Positions 1 through 9,415 of a DNA stretch of 64,000 nucleotides are shown piece by piece. The notes under the pieces were generated by a model. It searched no databases. It was not told the origin of the DNA and was given only the letters and a program-made list of their open reading frames with translations. Position 1 is the stretch's first letter; each line of letters opens with the position of its first letter. The stretch is taken from assembly GCF_002836595.1 (NCBI RefSeq), contig NZ_PJBB01000003.1, positions 2,541,001 through 2,605,000 of the forward strand, in the 5' to 3' direction. A program made the position numbers and the translations under genes. This DNA comes from Tenacibaculum sp. Bg11-29. Lineage in GTDB: Bacteria > Bacteroidota > Bacteroidia > Flavobacteriales > Flavobacteriaceae.

Positions 1-59
1 AACCTAAGTAGTTATCTTTATCCCCGCCTTAATAAAAAGAGCTTTTTCGTAAGAGAATA

Positions 60-67
60 TAACTTTA
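60..67 (+). promoter_or_regulatory. Possible -7 box of the efflux operon
   Basis: The sequence TAACTTTA matches seven of eight positions of the Bacteroidota TAnnTTTG box and lies about 65 bases before the preferred start of the first efflux gene. No clear -33 element is visible. Weak assignment. Confidence 0.3.
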
Positions 68-132
68 AAAGGTGAAAGTAAATTAATTGTTATATATTTA
101 AAATGTTTATTTTACGTATTATTATGTCGCAA

Positions 133-2469
133 ATGAAAAAAATACTACCATTTTTGTTTTTTGTATTAATTTTTAATCTAAGCTATGCACAAACTATTAC
201 TATAGGGCTTCTTACAGATAAAAATACTCCAGAAATTCAACCTTTATTAGAACAATTAAAAACAGAGATTAGCGCTGTTCTTGGGCAAGGCCAAATAATT
301 AATTTTAATAAACCGTTGGAAAATAACTATAATTTAGAAAAAGCAAAAACAAACTATAGATCGCTAGTTGATAATAATGGTGTAGATATTATTTTATCTT
401 TAGGTGTGTTAGATAATATTGCTATTTACCAGTATAAAACTTATGCAAAGCCAACAATTGTTTTTGGTTCTATAAATTCTGATTTTATAAACCTTTTACC
501 AGAGCAGAAAACAAGTCAAATTAATAACATCACATATATCATTACGCCTTTATCTTATAAAAAAGATCTAGAGGCTTTTAAAACATTATTCGATTATAAA
601 AATATTGGGATTATAGTTGATGACTATGTAGCTGATATATTACCACTTCAATCTGTATTTGAACCTTATTTTACAAAAGAAGGAAAGCAATATAAAATTA
701 TTAGAATTACCGAAACAGGTTTAATGTCTGAGTCATTAGATGGTTTAGATGCTGTTTATCTAGGAGGAGGTTTTCAATTAAATAATACACAATTCAAAAG
801 TTTAATAAATACCGTAAATGTTAAGAAATTACCCTCATTTTCTGCTAATAGAATTGCAGATGTTGAACGTGGTATTTTGGCAACCAATCAACCACAAACA
901 AATTTAGATCAATTTTTTAGACGAATTGCTTTAAATATTGAAGCCATAACAAATGGAACAAATGCATCAGAATTGCCAATACTATTAGAATATAAAAATA
1001 AATTAACGATAAACTTTAATACAGCTAAACAAATAGATTTTCCGCTACGGTATGCGATGTTAGGTTTTGCTGACTTTATTGCAGGCAATGAAGAACCTAA
1101 TAAAAAAGATGCTTTATCTCTTTTAGATATAATGAATAGTGTTGTTGATAGAAATTTAGGGTTGTCTTCAGCTAAAAAAGGTATAGAGTTAGTTCAACAA
1201 GATATAAAATTGGCTAAAAGTGGTTATTTACCTAATGTTACAGCAAGTGTTAATGGTGTTTATTTAGATCCAAGGGTTGCTAAAATATCTAATGGAACAA
1301 ATCCTGAGTTTTCAACTTCAGGAGCTATTGTTGCCGAGCAACTTATTTATTCTGAAAGTGCATCAGCAAATGTTGATATTCAAAAAGAATTACAAAAGGC
1401 TGAAAAGGCAAAATACAACGCTAGTGAGTTAGATGCTTTATTGAATGCATCTGTCGCTTATTTTAATGCTTTAATATTAAAAACAAATGCCACTATTCAG
1501 AATCAAAACTTGCAGTTAACAAAACGAAATTTAGAATTAGCAGAACAAAATTTTGAAGGTGGAGCTTCAGGGAAATCAGATGTATTACGTTTTAAAAGTC
1601 AATTAGCACAAAATACGCAAAACCTTATAGATGCACGAAATCAACTTAAACAAGCATTCTTTACGATTAATCAATTAACAAATACGACCATAAATAAAGA
1701 CATAGATATTGCTGATGCAGTATTATCACAAGGTGTTTTTAAAAATTACAAGTACGAAGATTTTTATACGATTTTAGATAATCCAAAATTACAACCAGCA
1801 TTAATTGATTTTTTAGTTGAAGAAGCTAAGAAAAACGCACCAGAATTAAAGAGTTTAGATTATAATTTAAACATTACAAAACGTACTTATAAATTAAATG
1901 ATACAGGTCGTTTTATTCCAACAGTAGCATTGCAAGGACAGTATAATTTAGCTATTTCAAAATCCGGAGAAGGAACTACTTTTCCAACTGGTTTTCCAAG
2001 TGCTCCAGATGGAACATATAATTTTGGATTGAATGTGTCACTTCCAATTTTTAATCAAAATCAACGTAATATTAAACGTCAAACAGCTAAAATACAAGAA
2101 GAACAATTAGGTTTTGAGAAACAGAATATTGAATTAAGTATCGAAAAGAATGTTAATGATATTATTCTAGATTTAATTAGTCAGATAGCCAATATTGAAA
2201 TTTCTAAAGTAGCAGAAAATACAGCTAAAGAAAGTTTAGACTTAACGCAAAACGCATATAAGCAAGGAGCGGTACCAGTGATTCAATTAATTGATGCACA
2301 AAACAATTATTTACAATCGCAATTAGGAAGTGCTACAGCAAACTACAATTATTTACTAACGTCAATGAAATTAGAACGTACTATTGGGTATTTCTTTTTA
2401 GCCCATACCGAAGTAGAAAATCAAGAATTCATTCAAAATGTTAACGCTTATTTTTTAAGTAAAAACTAA
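133..2469 (+). CDS. TolC-family outer-membrane efflux protein with N-terminal binding-protein-like domain
   Basis: Outer-membrane channel of a tripartite RND exporter. The start at 133 gives a clean signal peptide (MKKILPFLFF to a cleavage after SYAQ); an in-frame ATG at 103 only adds ten residues. After the signal, about 300 residues look like the periplasmic ABC substrate-binding fold (ITIGLLTDKN, DIILSLG, a VYLGGG stretch), which is not part of ordinary TolC proteins of about 430-480 residues. From about residue 340 the sequence is a normal outer-membrane-factor domain in two halves, each with long coiled-coil helices, including the region around LIDAQNNYLQSQLG. The adaptor gene follows after 11 bases and the permease after that. 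Fold assignment of the N-terminal part is from pattern only; the TolC part is firm. Confidence 0.85.
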   Translation: MKKILPFLFFVLIFNLSYAQTITIGLLTDKNTPEIQPLLEQLKTEISAVLGQGQIINFNKPLENNYNLEKAKTNYRSLVDNNGVDIILSLGVLDNIAIYQYKTYAKPTIVFGSINSDFINLLPEQKTSQINNITYIITPLSYKKDLEAFKTLFDYKNIGIIVDDYVADILPLQSVFEPYFTKEGKQYKIIRITETGLMSESLDGLDAVYLGGGFQLNNTQFKSLINTVNVKKLPSFSANRIADVERGILATNQPQTNLDQFFRRIALNIEAITNGTNASELPILLEYKNKLTINFNTAKQIDFPLRYAMLGFADFIAGNEEPNKKDALSLLDIMNSVVDRNLGLSSAKKGIELVQQDIKLAKSGYLPNVTASVNGVYLDPRVAKISNGTNPEFSTSGAIVAEQLIYSESASANVDIQKELQKAEKAKYNASELDALLNASVAYFNALILKTNATIQNQNLQLTKRNLELAEQNFEGGASGKSDVLRFKSQLAQNTQNLIDARNQLKQAFFTINQLTNTTINKDIDIADAVLSQGVFKNYKYEDFYTILDNPKLQPALIDFLVEEAKKNAPELKSLDYNLNITKRTYKLNDTGRFIPTVALQGQYNLAISKSGEGTTFPTGFPSAPDGTYNFGLNVSLPIFNQNQRNIKRQTAKIQEEQLGFEKQNIELSIEKNVNDIILDLISQIANIEISKVAENTAKESLDLTQNAYKQGAVPVIQLIDAQNNYLQSQLGSATANYNYLLTSMKLERTIGYFFLAHTEVENQEFIQNVNAYFLSKN

Positions 2470-2480
2470 CAGCTACCATC

Positions 2481-3572
2481 ATGAAAATTAAACTATATAC
2501 AGCAATAATTTTATTAACTTTAATTGCTTTTGTATCTTGTAAAGAAGAAGAAAAAACTAAGAAAATTGTTTTAAGGCCTGTAAAATATACAGTTGTTGGA
2601 GATGTTAATACGCAAAAGATAAGAACTTTTAGTGGAGTTGCCAAAGCTGGTGATGAAATAGAGTTAAGTTTTAGAGGTAGTGGAATCATTACTAAAGTGA
2701 ATGTAAGTAAAGGTCAAAAAGTAAAAAAAGGAGACGTGATTGCAAAACTTGATAATGTAGAAGCAAGCTTAGCTTATGAGCAAAGTGTATCAGCTTTAAA
2801 AAGTGCTAAATCGTCAATGAATACTTCAAAATCTAATCTTAATCGTATAAAGTCTTTATATGAAAAAGGAAGTAATTCGTTGAGTGATTACGAGCAAGCT
2901 AAAAATTCGTATCAAACAGCTTTAGATCAATTTGAAAGTGCAAAACGAAACAAAAGTATTCAAGCAACACAATTAAGTTATGGAGTTATAAAAGCACCTA
3001 AAGACGGATTGATAGCAGATACCGAAGGTAGAGTAGGTGAACGTGTTGGAGCTGGACATCAATTTGCAATTTTAAATGCAGGTAAAGAAATGAAAATTGA
3101 AGTTGGTTTACCTGAAACAGTCGTAAATAAAGTGACTATTGGTATGATTACTAAATTAGAATTTTCAGCATTAGAAGGTAAAATATTATCAGGAAAAGTT
3201 ATAGAAGTGTCTCCAATTATAGATACTGACGCAGCAACTTATAAAGCATCAATAGGTATAGATACTCCTTTAGAGGAAATAAAACCTGGAATGGCATCAA
3301 GCGTAACTTTTGATTTTTCTGAAGTTAATGTAATAGCTAATAAATCATTAATTATTCCTGTAAAAGCTGTTGGAGAAGATGGTAAAGGTCGCTTTGTATT
3401 TATTATATCATCAAAAGATGGTAAAAAAGGTAAAGTAAGTAAACATCATATAGAATTAGGTGAACTGACAACCGATGGTTTTAAAGTAAAAAGCGGTTTA
3501 AAAAATGGTGATAAAATAGCTACAGCAGGCTTACAAACCTTACTTGATGGTCAGCAAGTAAGGTTAAAATAA
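2481..3572 (+). CDS. RND efflux periplasmic adaptor lipoprotein (MFP/HlyD family)
   Basis: Membrane-fusion adaptor linking the inner-membrane RND pump to the outer-membrane channel. It has a lipoprotein signal ending FVSC (Cys20), so it should be anchored by lipid rather than a transmembrane helix. The biotinyl-lipoyl half-motifs flank a short alpha-hairpin: GIITKVNVSKGQKVKKGDVI before it and YGVIKAPKDGLIAD after it. A beta-barrel domain and membrane-proximal domain (GLKNGDKIATAGLQTL) finish the protein. Length of 363 residues is typical. It sits 11 bases after the TolC-like gene and 18 bases before the permease, consistent with one operon. Substrate cannot be deduced from sequence. Confidence 0.92.
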   Translation: MKIKLYTAIILLTLIAFVSCKEEEKTKKIVLRPVKYTVVGDVNTQKIRTFSGVAKAGDEIELSFRGSGIITKVNVSKGQKVKKGDVIAKLDNVEASLAYEQSVSALKSAKSSMNTSKSNLNRIKSLYEKGSNSLSDYEQAKNSYQTALDQFESAKRNKSIQATQLSYGVIKAPKDGLIADTEGRVGERVGAGHQFAILNAGKEMKIEVGLPETVVNKVTIGMITKLEFSALEGKILSGKVIEVSPIIDTDAATYKASIGIDTPLEEIKPGMASSVTFDFSEVNVIANKSLIIPVKAVGEDGKGRFVFIISSKDGKKGKVSKHHIELGELTTDGFKVKSGLKNGDKIATAGLQTLLDGQQVRLK

Positions 3573-3590
3573 TAAACTTAAAAATAAACT

Positions 3591-6500
3591 ATGAATCTTA
3601 CCGAGTTTTCAATAAATCGTAATCGTGTTGTTTTAAGTATACTGGCAGTTGTAATGGTTATGGGGGTGCTTTTTTATACATCATTATCAAGAGATAGTAT
3701 GCCACCATATACTATTCGTGTAGCCTCAATTGTATCATCTTTTCCAGGAGCAAGTCCTGAACGAGTAGAGGAATTGGTTAGTGATAAAATTGAAAAAATC
3801 GCACAAGAATTACCTGAATTAAAATCTGTTAAAAGTACATCTCGTACTGGGCTCTCAATTGTTAATGTAGAGTTAAAGATGGAGGTTAAACCTGAAGAAT
3901 TACAACCTGTTTGGGATAGGTTACGACGTAAGTTGAGTACAGTTCAAGGTTTACCAAATAATGTACATCCGCAGTTAAAAGATGATGGTATTGGTGAGGT
4001 TTTTGGAATTGCGGTTGGGTTAATCTCTGATGGTTTTGCATATGCAGAAATGAAAGATTATGCAGATGATTTAAGAGATGATTTAATTAAATTAGAAGAT
4101 GCTGCAAAAGTAGAATTAAAAGGTGTGCAAGATGAACGTGTCTTTGTAGAATTTGAAAATATACGTTTAAAAACATATGGATTAACAGCTAGTAAATTGC
4201 AAAATATTATTGCTGGTACTAATATTTTAAGTTCTGGAGGAACCATTAATGTAGAATCAGAACGTATTATTTTAGAACCAACAGGGAATTTTAATGATAT
4301 TGCATCTATTCGCAATATGTTAATTCCTGTTGGGCAAAATGGGCAAGTATTAGCTTTAAAAGATATTACTACTGTTAAGAAAGGATATATAAACCCACCA
4401 AAGCAAAAAGTACGTATTAATGGTAAAGATGCCATTTCACTTCATGTTTCACTTAAAAAAGGAGCTAACATTATCAAATTAGGTGAGGAGTTAGATGTTA
4501 TATTAGCTGAATGGAAGGATAAATTACCAGTTGGTTTAGAGGTGTCTCGTTTAGCATCAATAGATACTTATATTGATTTAAAAATTAATAATTTTATAGG
4601 TAATCTTTTACAAGCTATTGCTATTGTATTAGCTGTAATGCTTTTCTTTTTAGGTGTAAGAACAGGGTTGGTTATTGCAAGTTTAATACCTATTGTAACC
4701 ATTACAACTTTAATGATAATGGGGTTAATTGATATTGGCTTAAATCAAATTTCACTAGCTGCATTAATTATGGCGTTGGGTATGATGGTTGATAATGCTA
4801 TTGTGGTTGCAGAATCGGTTATGGTAAAAATGGAAGAAGGTATTCCTGTTAAAAAAGCAGCAATAGAATCTTGTTCAGAATTATTTACACCTTTATTAAT
4901 TTCAACATTAACAACATCTGCAGCATTCTTAGCTTTTTTTATGGCAGAATCTGTAATGGGTGATATAATGGGACCAATTTTTGTTGTTATTACTATTGCA
5001 TTGCTAGCATCTTGGGTAATTGCGTTGAGTATCGTTACGTTATTCTGTGTGTTTTTCTTAAAAGTAAAGCCCAAAGAAGTTGGGAAAGTTAGCTTTTTAG
5101 ATAAACTAATTAACGGACTTAAAAATAAATATAAAGACCTTATTCTTTTAGCGTTATCTTGGAAAAAATCTGTTTTAATCTTAATTGTATTCATGTTTTT
5201 CTTATCTATTTTTGGATTTGGATTTTTAAGTTTTGTTTTTTTTCCAGATAGTGATCGTAATATGATAACTGTAGACATTAATTTACCAGAAGGTACAAAA
5301 ATTGAAAGCACGACCGCAGTTGTTAATGCCCTTGAAGATTATATGTTATCTGATTTAAAAGTAACAGCTAGTAAAACTGATGGAATTGTAGATTGGTCAG
5401 CTTATATTGGAGAAGGACCGGCTGCTTATGATTTAGGGTATAATGCAGATGAAGCGAATTCTAATTATGCTCATATTTTAATAAATACATCCTCTTTTTT
5501 AGTTAATAATCTAATGGTTGAAAAACTAGATGCTTTTGGGTTTGAAAACTTTCCGAATGCCGACATTAAGGTAGGTTTACTTGGTTCTGGTGGTGGTGGA
5601 ACGCCTGTAGAAATTGAAGTATCTGGTGATAATCCTGATAAACTAGCAAGTATTTCTGAAGCTATAAAAGCAAAACTATTTACAATTTCAGGTACTAAAA
5701 ATATTAAAGACGATTGGGGCCCAAAAGGTAAAAAGTTTGTTATTGATATTGATGCTAATAAAGCACAAACCGCTGGAGTAACAAATAAAGATATTGCAAC
5801 GTCTTTGCAAACTGTTTTAGATGGTTTTCAAGCAGGAGAATATAGAGAAGGAGATAAATCTATTCCTATTGTAATGAAGAGCGATCAAAAGAAGCAGCAA
5901 TCATTATCGTCATTAGAAACTTTAAACATTTATGCACAAAACTCTGGAAAGAGTGTGCCTTTATTACAAGTAGCTTCTATAGTACCTGAATGGCAATACT
6001 CAAAAATTAAGCGTGTTGACTTAACTAGAACAATTAAAGTATCGAGTGAGTTAACAATTACGGGTAATGCTTCAGAAGTTACACAAGCTATAACACCTTG
6101 GTTAGAAAAACAAAAAGAAGCTTGGGGTAAAGATTATAATTACGAGCTAGGAGGTGATGCTAAAAGTTCAGCAGAGAATATGGGAGCTGTTGCTAACTAT
6201 TTACCTTTATCAGCATTTATAATTGTTATGTTGTTAATCATTCAATTTAATTCTTTTAGAAAAATGATAATGATAGTGTGTACGATTCCTTTAGGTGTTA
6301 TAGGTATGGTTTTAGGTTTACTATTATTTGGTGTACCATTTGGCTTTATGGCATTTTTAGGTGTAATTTCATTAGCAGGAATTGTTATTAATAACGCTAT
6401 CGTACTAGTGGATAGAATTGAAATAGAAGAAAACGAATTAAAAAGAAAACCACAAGATGCCATTATAGCAGCTTGTTTACAGCGTTTCAGGCCTATATTA

Positions 6501-6701
6501 TTAGCAACATTTACAACTGTATTAGGTTTAATACCATTGTATCTTGGAGGAGGTGAAATGTGGGAACCTATGGCAGTAACCATTATGATTGGCTTATTGT
6601 TTGGTACTGTAATTACGTTGTTGTTTATACCCGCATTTTATAGTGTAATGTATAAAGTAGATTATAAGGATTATGAGTTTAATGAAGATTTACTGAATTA
6701 A
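3591..6701 (+). CDS. RND-family efflux permease (AcrB/MexF-like)
   Basis: Proton-driven inner-membrane exporter of 1036 residues, the usual length for the family. Twelve membrane helices are arranged as one N-terminal helix, a large periplasmic loop, helices 2-6, a second loop and a C-terminal helix set. The fourth helix carries GMMVDNAIVVAES: one acidic residue followed by Asn, rather than the Asp-Asp pair of AcrB, a variant known in other RND subfamilies. The equivalent C-terminal repeat reads GIVINNAIVLVDRIE. The stop codon is one base from the next gene, a predicted ion channel, so the two are probably cotranscribed. Drug or lipid substrate is not predictable here. Confidence 0.93.
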   Translation: MNLTEFSINRNRVVLSILAVVMVMGVLFYTSLSRDSMPPYTIRVASIVSSFPGASPERVEELVSDKIEKIAQELPELKSVKSTSRTGLSIVNVELKMEVKPEELQPVWDRLRRKLSTVQGLPNNVHPQLKDDGIGEVFGIAVGLISDGFAYAEMKDYADDLRDDLIKLEDAAKVELKGVQDERVFVEFENIRLKTYGLTASKLQNIIAGTNILSSGGTINVESERIILEPTGNFNDIASIRNMLIPVGQNGQVLALKDITTVKKGYINPPKQKVRINGKDAISLHVSLKKGANIIKLGEELDVILAEWKDKLPVGLEVSRLASIDTYIDLKINNFIGNLLQAIAIVLAVMLFFLGVRTGLVIASLIPIVTITTLMIMGLIDIGLNQISLAALIMALGMMVDNAIVVAESVMVKMEEGIPVKKAAIESCSELFTPLLISTLTTSAAFLAFFMAESVMGDIMGPIFVVITIALLASWVIALSIVTLFCVFFLKVKPKEVGKVSFLDKLINGLKNKYKDLILLALSWKKSVLILIVFMFFLSIFGFGFLSFVFFPDSDRNMITVDINLPEGTKIESTTAVVNALEDYMLSDLKVTASKTDGIVDWSAYIGEGPAAYDLGYNADEANSNYAHILINTSSFLVNNLMVEKLDAFGFENFPNADIKVGLLGSGGGGTPVEIEVSGDNPDKLASISEAIKAKLFTISGTKNIKDDWGPKGKKFVIDIDANKAQTAGVTNKDIATSLQTVLDGFQAGEYREGDKSIPIVMKSDQKKQQSLSSLETLNIYAQNSGKSVPLLQVASIVPEWQYSKIKRVDLTRTIKVSSELTITGNASEVTQAITPWLEKQKEAWGKDYNYELGGDAKSSAENMGAVANYLPLSAFIIVMLLIIQFNSFRKMIMIVCTIPLGVIGMVLGLLLFGVPFGFMAFLGVISLAGIVINNAIVLVDRIEIEENELKRKPQDAIIAACLQRFRPILLATFTTVLGLIPLYLGGGEMWEPMAVTIMIGLLFGTVITLLFIPAFYSVMYKVDYKDYEFNEDLLN

Positions 6702-6702
6702 A

Positions 6703-7377
6703 ATGTTAGAACGATTATATTCACATCGATTTAGTATTTTCTTTATTAGCCAAATAGTAATATTATTTGGTTCATTATTAATTCCTTCTGGTGTTTTTGA
6801 AAGTTTAATACTATCTATATTTTTCCTAATAAATATTGTTGCAGGTATTGTTTTAGTCTCAAAAAGCAAATTTTTTTTATGGTTTTTTATAGGGCTTTTA
6901 TGTATACTCTTCTTAAATTTTATTTTTAAGTTAGAAGAAAAAAAATTGCTATTCAGATACATAAAAATGGGAGGGTATTTTTTGTTTTATGGTTTTGTCG
7001 CTACACAATTAATTAAACAAGTTTGGCTAGCTAAAATTGTAGATAGAAATGTTATTTTTGGGCTAATAAGTGGTTATATCTCATTAGGATTAATTGGTTT
7101 TTTTATCTGTCTAGCAATAGAAATTTCAAATCCTGGTTCTTTCGAAGGTTTAAAAGTGATGGTTTCTAATACTGATGCTTTAACAGAACAATTGATGTAT
7201 TTTAGCTATATAACCTTATTAACTATTGGATATGGTGACATATTACCTGTAACTACTTTAGCTCAGAAAGCAACCATATTAATTGGTTTAATGGGGCAAA
7301 TGTATTTAGTTGTTATTACAGCCATTGTTGTTGGTAAATACATTAATCAATCTGTAGTTACAAATAAAAAAGATTGA
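6703..7377 (+). CDS. Two-pore-helix potassium channel-like membrane protein
   Basis: Integral membrane protein of 224 residues with four to six hydrophobic helices. A K+ selectivity filter TIGYGD is visible at about residues 173-178, followed by a final helix (GLMGQMYLVVITAIVVGKY); this is the Ion_trans_2 pore pattern. There is no RCK/TrkA regulatory domain. The start codon lies one base after the stop of the RND permease, so the channel is probably translated from the efflux operon mRNA. The link with efflux is context only; it may simply be the last gene of the operon. Confidence 0.85.
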   Translation: MLERLYSHRFSIFFISQIVILFGSLLIPSGVFESLILSIFFLINIVAGIVLVSKSKFFLWFFIGLLCILFLNFIFKLEEKKLLFRYIKMGGYFLFYGFVATQLIKQVWLAKIVDRNVIFGLISGYISLGLIGFFICLAIEISNPGSFEGLKVMVSNTDALTEQLMYFSYITLLTIGYGDILPVTTLAQKATILIGLMGQMYLVVITAIVVGKYINQSVVTNKKD

Positions 7378-7405
7378 TAAAAAAAATTAAAAGGTGAAAT
7401 TTATT

Positions 7406-8173
7406 TTAAGAATTAATCCAGTCTTTAAAATCTTTAGATTTCGCTCTACTAATTACAATTTTTTCTTTATTAATAGGATTTGTATTTAATATTAACTTAC
7501 CTGTAAAATAGGGTTTTATGTTTACTATAGAATCTTTGTTAATTATAAACTGTCTATTTACTCTGTAAAATTGTATTGGATTAACATCCTCTTCAATATC
7601 TTCTAATTTTTCATTGATTATAAATGATTTATTATTAAAAGTAACAGCTCTAATTATACCTGTATCAATAGTAAAAAAAGCAATATCATTTATTTTTATA
7701 GGTAGTAGCGTATCTTGTTTCTGAACAAGGTATGTTGTTTTATATGTTGGGTTTTCTTTTTTAAGAAGATCTAAAAGTCCTTGAACTTGCGTTTGAGTTT
7801 TAGCTACTTCAGGTGTATTGTTTAATTGTTTAAACTTACTAATAGCTTTTTCTAATTCTTCTTTATTTATTGGTTTCAATAAATAATCTACACTATTTAC
7901 TTTAAAAGCTTTAATTGCATATTGATCATAAGCAGTAGTAAAAATTATAGGGGTAGTTATATTTACTTGCTTAAATATTTCAAAAGAAATACCATCAGAT
8001 AAGTGAATATCCATAAAAAGTAAATCAGCATCATTAGGTTTGGATAAATAAGAAATACTAGATTTTACAGAATCTAAAACTTTTAAAACCTCTATATTCT
8101 GATCTATTTTATTTAATAAAAACTCTAACTGTTCACTTGCGGTTATTTCATCTTCTATAATTACAACTTTCAT
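7406..8173 (-). CDS. LytTR-family response regulator
   Basis: Two-component regulator with an N-terminal receiver domain (residues 1-120; acidic pocket EDE at 7-9, phospho-acceptor Asp55 in LLFMDIHL, conserved Lys in YLLKPINKEE) and a C-terminal LytTR DNA-binding domain (about 150-255, with FYRVNRQFIINKDSI). It overlaps the upstream sensor-kinase gene by one base (TAATG), so the pair is translationally coupled. Regulon unknown; the nearest candidate target is the convergent efflux operon, but no binding site could be identified. Confidence 0.92.
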   Translation of the reverse strand: MKVVIIEDEITASEQLEFLLNKIDQNIEVLKVLDSVKSSISYLSKPNDADLLFMDIHLSDGISFEIFKQVNITTPIIFTTAYDQYAIKAFKVNSVDYLLKPINKEELEKAISKFKQLNNTPEVAKTQTQVQGLLDLLKKENPTYKTTYLVQKQDTLLPIKINDIAFFTIDTGIIRAVTFNNKSFIINEKLEDIEEDVNPIQFYRVNRQFIINKDSIVNIKPYFTGKLILNTNPINKEKIVISRAKSKDFKDWINS

Positions 8174-9222
8174 TATAATGGTAGTTTAACTTTAAAATTA
8201 TTATTTGCCTTGTCAATAGTTATAGTGTCTTTCATTAACAAAGAAAAACGTTTTTGTATATTTTTTAATCCTTTTCCTGTAGTAGGGCCGAATGTAATTC
8301 TTGGTTTTATTTCGTTTTGAACTATTAGTGTATTTTCTTGATTAAATACTTTAACAATTAAAGGGTTTTCTTTTGACGTTTCGTTATGCTTTACTGCGTT
8401 TTCAACAAGTAATTGTAAAGATAAAACAGGAATTTTATAGTTTAATAAATGTTCTTGAATATTAACATTTACTGAAACTCTATCCTTATATCTTGCTTTT
8501 ATTAAATGAACATAGTTTTTTAAAAAATCTAATTCTTCTTCTAAAGTAACTACATCTTTTTCTCCACTTTGTAATATGTATCTGTATAGATAAGATAATT
8601 TAGTAATAAATGTTGTTGCTTCTTCATTATCTCTAACTAAAGCACTCAAAGAGTTTAAAGAGTTGAATAAAAAATGAGGATTTACCTGATTCTTCAAAGC
8701 CATTAATTCATTTTGTAAACTATGTATTTTAAGTGCTTCTTTTTCAATTAAATCATTTTTGTGAATAACTTGATAACGTAACAATTTAGCTATAAAAATT
8801 AATGTTAAAAAAATTATAGTATAACCAAAATATAGCAGCTCAATTTCAGATTTTGAAGCTTCTTGTTTTGTAATAAATGGTGAAATAAGAAGAAAAAGTT
8901 TAATGACAATAAAAAATAAGACTATATGAACAATTGTATAGATACCTATTTCTATAGAGAAATTTTTATTCTTTAAATGTTTATACCAATTAGTATTTAG
9001 TTGAAGTATGAACCAAGAAACTGAAAATAGAAATATCAATCTAAATACTATATCTAATAAAGGTGTATTTAAAGTGTTGTTACTTTCTGATGAAAAATTA
9101 TTAAATACTGATAGTGCTTTATGTAAGTTAAATAGTATTGAATCTAATAAAGCGATAACTATTATAATTGCTTGATTAATTTTTTGTGATTGCCAATTAT
9201 TGTTATTTAAAAGTGTGCTCAT
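8173..9222 (-). CDS. LytS/YehU-type sensor histidine kinase
   Basis: Membrane sensor kinase partner of the adjacent LytTR regulator. The first 150 residues are four to five hydrophobic helices with no obvious large periplasmic sensor loop. The cytoplasmic part has the His_kinase signature NPHFLFNSLNSL (phospho-acceptor His near residue 182) and a HATPase domain with LLVENAVKHN and a glycine-rich GKGLKNIQKR. A TAATTTTG promoter box ends seven bases before the ATG, implying an almost leaderless mRNA. The same architecture is found again at 25.5 kb. Confidence 0.92.
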   Translation of the reverse strand: MSTLLNNNNWQSQKINQAIIIVIALLDSILFNLHKALSVFNNFSSESNNTLNTPLLDIVFRLIFLFSVSWFILQLNTNWYKHLKNKNFSIEIGIYTIVHIVLFFIVIKLFLLISPFITKQEASKSEIELLYFGYTIIFLTLIFIAKLLRYQVIHKNDLIEKEALKIHSLQNELMALKNQVNPHFLFNSLNSLSALVRDNEEATTFITKLSYLYRYILQSGEKDVVTLEEELDFLKNYVHLIKARYKDRVSVNVNIQEHLLNYKIPVLSLQLLVENAVKHNETSKENPLIVKVFNQENTLIVQNEIKPRITFGPTTGKGLKNIQKRFSLLMKDTITIDKANNNFKVKLPL

Positions 9223-9229
9223 ATAAATT

Positions 9230-9237
9230 CAAAATTA
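9230..9237 (-). promoter_or_regulatory. -7 promoter box for the LytS/LytTR pair
   Basis: TAATTTTG on the minus strand, an exact match to TAnnTTTG, with only seven bases between the box and the ATG of the kinase gene. Transcription would start at or very near the start codon. Confidence 0.55.
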
Positions 9238-9403
9238 CATTAATTTAGAGTATATATTAACTTGAAAGAAGTTTTTCTTAAAAAGAAAAGGTATATGGCT
9301 AAAGGAATTTATGTAGGCAGGATAATAAATTCTATTAAAGTTATCTATTTTTTTAAAAATTACTCATTATGAATTTTTATGAAACTAAAATATGAAATTT
9401 TAG

Positions 9404-9411
9404 TATGTTTG
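9404..9411 (+). promoter_or_regulatory. -7 promoter box for trmH
   Basis: TATGTTTG, an exact TAnnTTTG match, with four bases between it and the trmH ATG at 9416. The transcript is predicted to be leaderless or nearly so. Confidence 0.5.
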
Positions 9412-9415
9412 CTCT

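Noticed and set aside
1..102. End of an upstream gene
   Set aside because: No convincing reading frame; only the promoter region of the efflux operon is seen.
4745..5311. Long minus-strand ORF inside the RND permease gene
   Set aside because: Shadow of a real gene in another frame.
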